Below the pieces are notes generated by a model. The model was not told where the DNA came from and searched no databases. It was given only the letters and a program-made list of their open reading frames with translations. From Diadema setosum (lineage: Eukaryota; Echinodermata; Echinoidea; Diadematoida; Diadematidae): a DNA stretch of 64,000 nt. Below, in pieces: positions 51,801 through 60,800 of the stretch (positions are counted from its first letter, which is position 1; each line of letters begins with the position of its first letter). The translations under genes were made by a program, and so were the position numbers. The stretch covers positions 5,215,544 to 5,279,543 of the forward strand of contig CM067070.1 of NCBI GenBank assembly GCA_033980235.1, written 5' to 3'.

Positions 51801-54800
51801 AATCTGACCATATACTGTCCAAATGTCCTGCTCTCGACGTATCTGTTCTTTTCAAGAAATGTCTGGATCGTTGGCAGCGTCTCTCTCCTAAAGCAGTAAA
51901 ACACCACGCTGGCGAGGCGGGACTGTGTCTCGTCCTCTCTGGGCTTCTCAAGGAACTTGGTGATCCTGCAATATTGTCCAATGACAGTACAGATTTAAGC
52001 AATTATTGTTAACTCTTTATGTGACACGTTCGCATGCCAGACTCAATGAACGGTGTGACAACTTCGCATATTCTGCTCAAAGGCACAGACCCGCCCAACT
52101 GATCGATAAATCGCCAAATGCCGCAGTACAATGAAAGCGTTTCTCACGATTCTATTCCTGTCATATACAGCTTGCATTTGATGTGGTGATTGAAAATCAA
52201 GGGGTATTCCCTTGTGGATTTGCGAGAACACTGTTTTGTGTGCAAAAGTCATACCTCTACAATAATGTAGCTACTGGTCATGTGAAAGAAAAGTAGGCAT
52301 AGCTTTCTCACACAATTTACATCAAAGCAAAGCTAGGCATTTTCTCTGCCATTTTGCTCATTACATGTCGTGGGTGACAGAGATCTAGAGAAGAATTTTA
52401 TAGGATTAAAAAACAAATTGTCTTCTCAAAGCATGACTTGGTTGGTGTCTCAGAATAATGTGGCACATAGGGGGTTTACACCATGGCACAGAAAGAGTTA
52501 ACCTTCTGAGGACGAGCTCAAATTGCTGGAACACACAGTTCCCTATAGACACCAGTATGAGTGTACTTGGGACTAGTCTTCAATGAATTACAGATTGTTT
52601 CTGCAAAGCCCAAATCAAAATTTAGACAAGTTTTCTTTTTCTCCAGGAGGCGCAAATGCATTAATTTCACCATTAATCACAACATTATTACAACAGATAA
52701 GAGTGGATTTTTTTTTTTTTTTCATAAGAGATGAAAATACTCCAGCAAAGGGGCACTGAAAGATGTATAACCTGCTACCATTTTATCCATGATTAAGATG
52801 AAAATACAACAGCTCAAAATACTGTAACACTGACAAAATTGGGACAAGAAATGAGAAAACTAATATACCCTGAACAATCAGAAGTTTGATATACTTCCTG
52901 TCCAGATTACAGGGCATAAAAAAACATGATGTAATAGTGATTTAGAACTTGTACTTGCATATGAATGCCCAATCCCGTGCATGCTTGAGTTCTTCTATTA
53001 ACTTCAAAGCCAATTCTCTCATACATATGGCAGGGATTGACATTAGCAGTGAATCAAAAAATTTATGTCAAATCACCAAATTTGAAAAAAAAGGGCATCT
53101 TTGGAGGCCCAATCAGGAAACTGAGATTCAAAATGGACTGTTATGTTTCCTCTTCTTTCGGGTAAATACATTTCTTTTGCGGGCCACCAAAATTTCAGAT
53201 TCAAAGAGTTTAGTAGCCCAGATGGACCACCACAAAAAACTGTGACTGTCAAGCCCTACATATGAAAATACCTACCTATTAGTTTGAGGACAAACTTCCA
53301 CAATGCCACGGCTGGTGATATTCTCGGTTGGTTCCATGTCATAGTAAATGGCCAGCTCACCTTTCTGGTATAAACAGAAGAAATTGTGTGTGTAGAATGC
53401 AATATATGTACAGTAGGCTGTCGTTATAACAAAGTCCACGAGACTGGCAGTTTTTTTTTTCGTTATATCAAAATTTCGTTATACCCAAACAAATAAACAA
53501 TAATAAAAAAAAAAAAAAAACATAGAGGAGATGCTATTGCGGTCTGAATTTATACTTCATTGTAACTGGAATTTCATTATACATGTAATTGTGTTCGCTA
53601 TGACGGGAATGCACTGTAGCAAAATTCAAAAATCACGACATGAAAGTTATCTCTGTCCAATACTGGTAATCATAGGCTGTCTGAGTCAAAACATGGTCTA
53701 CCGAGTGCAATGGGGTTTGAAAGGCAAGATTAGCTCTCTACCATACTAAGAATTACTGTACCTTGCTTTCCTCAGCTCCTGTTTATGTTGCAATCAACCC
53801 TGCCTGTTTTGTACATGATATACTCAAATGTGATGTGGAAACAAATAAGAAATTTGTGAGCATTGTGGGTGACACAATAACTTTAACTCCATGATCACTC
53901 CATGTTTAAAGGTATAATTTACCATTTGCAGATGAAACAAAAACCCAGCATTAGTGCATTAAAATAGTTTTGAAATGTAAGTTATGGATAGAAAGAACCA
54001 CTGTAAAAATTTGAATCAGTATAGTCAATGTAAGTATTGTTAAGTACACAAAATGTGAACAATAGTTATGATAAAAATGTTTCCAGACTAAACCATCTAC
54101 ATCAGTTACGGTTTATCAAAAAAAACACAAATATCTCCTTATATTTCAGGCATTATCACGAAAATGTTATATGATAGGATGGTTTGTGGTACAACAGACC
54201 TACACATATGCATGAATGTCATATCTTGAAATTTTTTTAAATCACAGTTCCCAAAGGTAAACAGGGACTTTAATTGCTCCTACTGGGTGCAAAGAACAAG
54301 GTGTCTATTCAATGCATTCATAATCCCATTTACACTCATCTGAAATTTGACCATTTTTGAAAATTGATCTTTGCAACATGCTGCAAATATTGTTGATCTC
54401 TGTGTATTGACATAAAAACAAAATTGTTAACTTTTACAATATGCATTATGGGGCTCAAATTGGTCCAGCCTGTTTTCTTTTTTCTTGATACTCTTGTGAT
54501 AGTTTGCCTGCATGGAGTAGGTGAACTGCAAGCAAAGAAATCTGTTTTGTTTTTAAATCATGTAATGCAACTCTCAACACTAGTTCCACATAGTTGGGTG
54601 CCCAGCAAGCATTTGAGTCATTATTTAGACTGTGCAGTCTGAAAATTCAAAGCGCTTCATTTTACAGTCAAGCATATTTTTTTATCATTTTATTTTTATT
54701 TTATTATTATTATTATTATGGTTTTTTTTTTGGCGGGGGTGGGAGGGAATGTGTGAATGGTAGCAAATAAAATCCATTTTTGTATTTCGATGCACAAACT

Positions 54801-57800
54801 GATAACTCCAGTGTGTGAATGCTAGTAATGAACTGTCTTCCCTACCTTCTTCTTAAAGTAGTGAATGACCTGGGTCACATCAAACTTATGATCTTGAAAG
54901 AGCATGTCACCAGCCACCTGTGACCAATAAAAAAAAAAAAAAAAAAAAAAAAAAAATGAATAGACATAAAATCATAAGACAACAAGGAAAGACAAGAAAA
55001 GACAACAAGAAAAGAAAATGTACACATAATTCCGCAATTCCACAAATTTTATTTCTTTTTAATGAAAAGTAAAATGTACACATCCCCTTGACTTTTTACT
55101 GATACATGTGAAGGGTAATGTTGTTCTGCCTGCTTTCTGGAAGAGGTACACTTGTAAGTCAAGTGCTCTTTCAGTTTGCTAGAAATATGAAAACATGTTG
55201 AATTCTGTTTAAACATTTCTTACAATGTCCTGCAGTAACATCACAAACTGTTCTAGTCTTGTCATCCAGCTACAGCATCACTAAATCTGTAAAAATGTGC
55301 AACTTTTGACTGGATTGTGTGATTTTCCCGAACATTTCGACCGATATTGCTAAATTAACGTAATCCTCATGTACTGTCTATGGGTATCATTCTTTTTAAG
55401 CCAGCTTTTAATCATTCTCCTGTATACCAAACTAACAATCTCTCTTGATGTACACATATCAATCCCTGATTCATGTCTACATTGAGTATTTTGGACTGAG
55501 TCTACGACAACACAAAACCTAATATACAATGTCAGAATAAAGATGTCTCCATCATCATGGAAAAGCTCCATCTGAATTCAATATACATACACACTGTAAT
55601 TCAAACTACCATTGACATACCCATGTGTTCACAATGTTGGACAAACTGTGAAGCTAGGGTTGACATCCCCAAAGCATCCATTAAATTTTCATTAACTAAC
55701 TAACCCATCCTCAGTGCTTGACTGTGTTTGGGGATAAATTTTGCCTATTGCCAAAACACTTCAATAAACAAGTGGCACTGTATGCTCAAATACCACCCAG
55801 AGTATGTACACCTTTGTTGTTGTCGTTGTTGCTGCTGCTGTATGGTTGCTATTACTGTTGCCTTTAAATACAGTGTAAAGATAATCACATAAAGATACTT
55901 ACAACCAGAATGTCATCTTGAATCTGCTTATGCCTGAGAGCCAGGTCCAGATCTCCAACAGAACCCAATCTGGTTGATGCAGAGAAAGTGGCACCACGAT
56001 ACATATGTAAAGTTTACCACAGGGAGGCAGAAAATCTTCCTACGTACAAGGTAAATTGATGGTCTTTATGAACATATGAAATGAAGTCTCATTAATAACA
56101 TGTGAATGCCCTTACAGAATACACATTAAGTGGTCTTAAATGGACAGCTGATAATCTTTGTGAACCAGCTCAAAATATGTTTGATGCTGCAAAGGGTGAC
56201 AGATTTAATGGTCTTATAAACAGGTGACCTTTATAGACAGGTAAACGTCAGGACAGGTTTGACCGCTGTTGCACAATGAAGGGATTCAAAGATTTGATCA
56301 ACTTATGTAATTATCACACAGAGCATCACTGTGATCAAATACAGGACCAAAAGATAATTGATAAAGTGCATAATCTAGGGTAAAGGGAATATGTGACCCG
56401 CGACAACGGTTTCAGGCAAAAGTCGCAAGAGCAAATTCCCTCCTAGGCGGGGTACAAAGATTTTTACCATTATTTTGGTCGATTTGGGTTTTTTACAGAA
56501 ATCGAATCTTTGATATGTTTTCTACATCTACACTAAATTTCATAGCATCAGACTACGTTTTTCCTATCGAAAATGGAATTTTAATCATCCTATGTTGGAT
56601 CGCATTTGTGAGTTTCGAGCTTCTTTCGAACGCTGTGCCAATATCCCAAAGCGTTGCTACGGCGCAGGGTCTCCCATGCGATTGGCTGGTGCGTCGCACA
56701 CATTTACATAAATCGGCTTTCGGAGACACCAGTTGCAGCGTTTTGGGAATGCTTTGTCCACGCGTGCATGATTACATGCTCCATTGTTCTTGCTATAGTG
56801 GTTTATACGCTCGCTCTGTAGTGCCTGCTCTTCGTTTGGCTTTCTATCCAAACTATTCTACCGCAATGTTCGACAACGGAAGTGAAACAAAAATCATGTA
56901 GCTGCACGACATAATGGTGTGAAAAGAAAAAAAAAATAGTCCACTTGTACATGTAGTAAAAATTATGACAGCAGACTGACTCAAGGGAAGGGTGATGAGA
57001 GGAAAGGAGAGGTCACATGTAACCATTTACAGTGTATTCAAATACTACGCATCAAGATCGCACCAACTAACGAGTCGTACGTGTTTGTTTGTTTGTTTGT
57101 TTTAATATAATCAACACCACCGAACAAGGCAACATTATGCACGTCTTGTAAAAGTAAAACAAAGAGGAAGCGTGACCCTTGCCAGCACTGGCATTTTTCT
57201 GCCTTCAAAAGGGTCGCCAATGATAAAGTCAAATCAACAACAATGAAAATGCGATTTGTAAATGTGTGGATTCGCCACCCGCTCCTATGCACATGGTCAT
57301 GGCGTGTGGATGCCATTGCGTAATGCTTGCATCATACACAGTCATGTACACCAAAAGTGCCATTATCGTATCCGCCATCTTGAAAGACGTACTGGTAAAA
57401 CAAACCCGAGCGAACCGCATTGTTTTTCAGCTCCATACGCTGAGCTCCTAGGAAGGGTGCCCGGGACATTTGACTCTCTCAGTGAGCCAATCAGAAGGCG
57501 ATGTGGTTGCTAGAGGCGGAGCTTAACATCGATTGGCACCATCGTACGGATGGGTGATTCTCACCTCGCATCGTCGCTCGGACATTGTCTTTGAGTAAGA
57601 GTTGAATCTTCAAAGCCCGTTTTCTCGCAATTTTGTTAGGCTAACAACTTAAAAAGTGCATTTTATTTCGCTTTCCATGCCCACTTATGATGCCGAAGAA
57701 TACAAGTGTTTCATATCAATGCAAAGCTTAGGTAATGGGCAATGTGATTCAGTGAAAAAATGAATTTTCAAAATGCCCGACTTTTGCCTGAAACCGTTGT

Positions 57801-60800
57801 CGCCGGTCACATATATTAGCCCAGTAGATTGAGACAAGTTCAATGCTGATGAAAACTCAGTGATTTTCAAACAATGAAAGAAATCACATTGCTCACAGAG
57901 TTAAAGTTCCCAAAATTTATGTAAATAATTGGCTCCGCGAGTTAAAAACAAAACAAAAAGGTGTCAGCGAATAATGAATACAAATAAAGCAATTTTTCTG
58001 AAGTAGCTAACGCAGTGATTCTAAATATTGTCATATGATAATGATAGACAAAAGCATCAATAAAACAGGATATTAATAGTCTTGAGAAAGATCTAAAATC
58101 TAGCTGAGTGCCATAAATATTCATGAGGTTACATTTTGTGCTCTGTTTACTTTCTTTTTGCTGTTTGTTTTGTTCATTGTTTGCATACAGTCAACACTGC
58201 ATAGACACATATTCAAAGTAATCACAGACTGCCATAAACTTTGCTCAATAGAACATCTGTCTTGTTCTCTCTTTCATCACAAACATACAACCACAGACAG
58301 ACAGACAGACAGACAGATGCACAGACAGATGCACAGACAAAATATAGACAGTACCTTCCACTGAATGTTGTTGTGCCATCATTGATGATATTGTCGACAG
58401 GAAAATCACTGGCAGTCGCCCATCTCTCATAGTGCTTGTATCTGACAGATTGTAACAAGAAACATTTATATGACACACATAGTTTTTGTTCTGCACTTAT
58501 ACGATAGGCTGTTGATTCGCTGGTATAACTATAATCATTTTTTAGCAAGTTTTTACCAATAAAGAAGAGTTTAAGGGAATGGCTAGTAACTGATCAGTGG
58601 GAATGATTGGGGATGATTGTTCCAATAATGGTGGGATTCATTTAAGAGTACGTTATATATTTATTGTTGTGTGAAAATTATTTGCTTCAGAATGGTCTAA
58701 TATTCAATTAATGTGCAGTTCAATGTTTTGCCCCAACACTTGCTGCAACTTCATCCCATGTTTTCTCTTCTATAACTTCCTCTATCCAGGAATCATGCTC
58801 TACAAGTATTGCCTCAAACTCCAAATACTGCTCCTGCCACATTTTAACACAAGAGACCCGCGGGTCTAGCGCTCACCTGAGTATCGCAAGTTCACCTTTC
58901 ACGCAGTCACTAATCTAAATTATTCACAGCTCTACTAAAATTTGACCAGGCATTCTCAAGTAGAAGATGAAAATGTACAATAAGGGCCCAAATTTTTTAA
59001 GATTCCTCAATTGGGGGGGGGGGGGGAATTGGGGCCCCCTGGGGTCCTCTGGGTGGGGCATGGTGCCCATTTTAATAAATTGAGATCCTAACCCCCTAGG
59101 GATGATACCTGCCAAGTTTGATGAAAATCCATCATGAGGTTTTCAGGAAGAAGATGAAAATGTACAATTCAGGACCCCATTTGGACCTTCCCAACTCCCC
59201 CCCCCCCCCCCCCCCCCCCAAGAGGGGCACCCCTGGATCTGCTATGAACAAACTTGAAACTACAGTCATTAATGTACTCACTCATAATATTATCTTAGCT
59301 CAATAACTTCTGATTCTAGAGAAGTTTTTTTTAAAAGATTCCTTCATTTTGGGGGGTTTGGGCCCCCTGGGGGCCCCCTGGGAGGGGCATGGTGCCCATT
59401 TTAACAAATTGAGATCCTAACCCCCTAGGGATGCTACCTGCCAAGTTTGGTGAAAATGGGTCATGGGGTTCTCAAGAAGAAGATGAAAATGTACAATTTA
59501 GGCCCCATTAGGACCCCTCCCCACCCCCCCTCCCCTGGGTCCCAAGGGGGGCACCCCTGATTCTGCCATGAACAAACTTGAAACTACAGTCATCAATGTA
59601 CTAACTCATAGTATTAACTTAGCTCTATCACTTCTGGTTCTAGAGAAGAAGATTTTTACAGATTCCTTAATTTTGGGGGGTTTGGGCCCCCTTGGGGGCC
59701 CCCTGGGTGGGGCATGGTGCCCATTTTAACAAATTGAGTTCCTAACCCCCTAGGGATGCTACCTGCCAAGTTTGAGGAAAATCGGTCTTGGGGTTTTGAA
59801 GAAGAAGATGAAATTGTAAAAAGTTTACGCACGACGCACGCCGGACGAAGGGCGATCGCAATAGCTCACTTGAGCCTTTGGCTCAGGTGAGCTAAACATG
59901 TAGATGTTGTTCCTGTGACATGTTGAGTTATCAATTGTTCTTGTCAAATGCATTGCTTTACAGTATGGATTTCTCTTGAGACTACATCAATATTGCCACT
60001 TCCCTTTTGTATTACAGAAAGCTGCAAAAGAATACTCTCATTACAAAATAAATCAAAGACTTTGTGTGTAGAATAAAGAGACATCAATGGCAGTAGAAAT
60101 GCATCTCCTTCAGATTACATCTGTCTCGTTCAGACTTTATGATTCTTGTAGAATTGTGGTATTGTAGCTGCATTTAGGGGCAGCGTGCGTATTATACACA
60201 ATGTGAGAGTAAAAAGACTTGTGTGATTTTAGCTCTGGCCTGCTGTCATCGGCAATTGTAGATGGGGCATTTGCTGTGCCGGGTGAGAGAACATCAAAAA
60301 CCCATCTTGTCCTTGAAAAGATGCACTGTTTACTTACTCACTGTCCTCAAATCTTTGTTGAAGACTACCTTTTTTTTTAGAAGCCTTTGATTAATTTGTT
60401 ACTTATGTTTTGTGTGTCGAATGAGGTAACATTGCTAGGAGCTTTGTTACATGGCAGCCCAATAGAGTATCTGTGCTATACAAATTTGACTAATTAAATT
60501 GTTTGGCAATTTTGTTCATGAACTTACTTGTCTGCATTCGTCACCAGATACACTTCTTTGAAAAGTTGCCTCCTGGGGGAAAAAAAAAAGCAAAACAAAT
60601 TATGTAACAAATATTGATAATGCCAAATAAAAATATATCAATTTAAAAAGCCCCAAACCTATGTAGATATTTTCTTCTGTGCTGCAAATCTTCTGACATG
60701 ATGGCCAATAATGCACAGTTGAATGATAAACTGTGCTTTCAGTCTTCATTTCAAGACTCATAAAAATATTGTAAGAATTATACAGATCATATTTCTGTAC

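Larger units (their letters stand above)
48315..51808 (-). other. Introns 7 to 10 (around exons 8, 9 and 10)
   Basis: Intron 10 (48315-48951) has a GT microsatellite. Intron 9 (49058-50096) has a GATA microsatellite and otherwise plain AT-rich DNA. Intron 8 (50192-50661) shows nothing. Intron 7 (50740-51808) has a 94 bp TTAACCCGTTGAGGAC element and an ATTT repeat. Confidence 0.65.
51966..55902 (-). other. Introns 4 to 6 (around exons 5 and 6)
   Basis: Intron 6 (51966-53275) holds a 95 bp TTAACC-ended element and a diverged GGCCACCAAAATTTC repeat. Intron 5 (53365-54845) holds a 211 bp element at 53409 and a 368 bp element at 53906. Intron 4 (54918-55902) holds a poly-A tract and a diverged half copy of the 570 bp element. 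No other gene is visible. Confidence 0.65.
58442..60527 (-). other. Intron 2
   Basis: Holds a 160 bp dispersed repeat (58565-58725) whose other copy is at 549-710, and a tandem-repeat element (58850-59893). From 59894 to 60527 nothing was recognised. Confidence 0.65.

Noticed and set aside
51611..52012. A 133-codon plus-strand ORF
   Set aside because: It is the antisense shadow of exon 7, whose minus-strand reading gives clear nucleotidyltransferase motifs and matching splice sites.
56515..56901. A 128-codon ORF
   Set aside because: It lies within the inverted-repeat element at 56390-57812, has no start context or domain I recognise, and the opposite strand is equally open.
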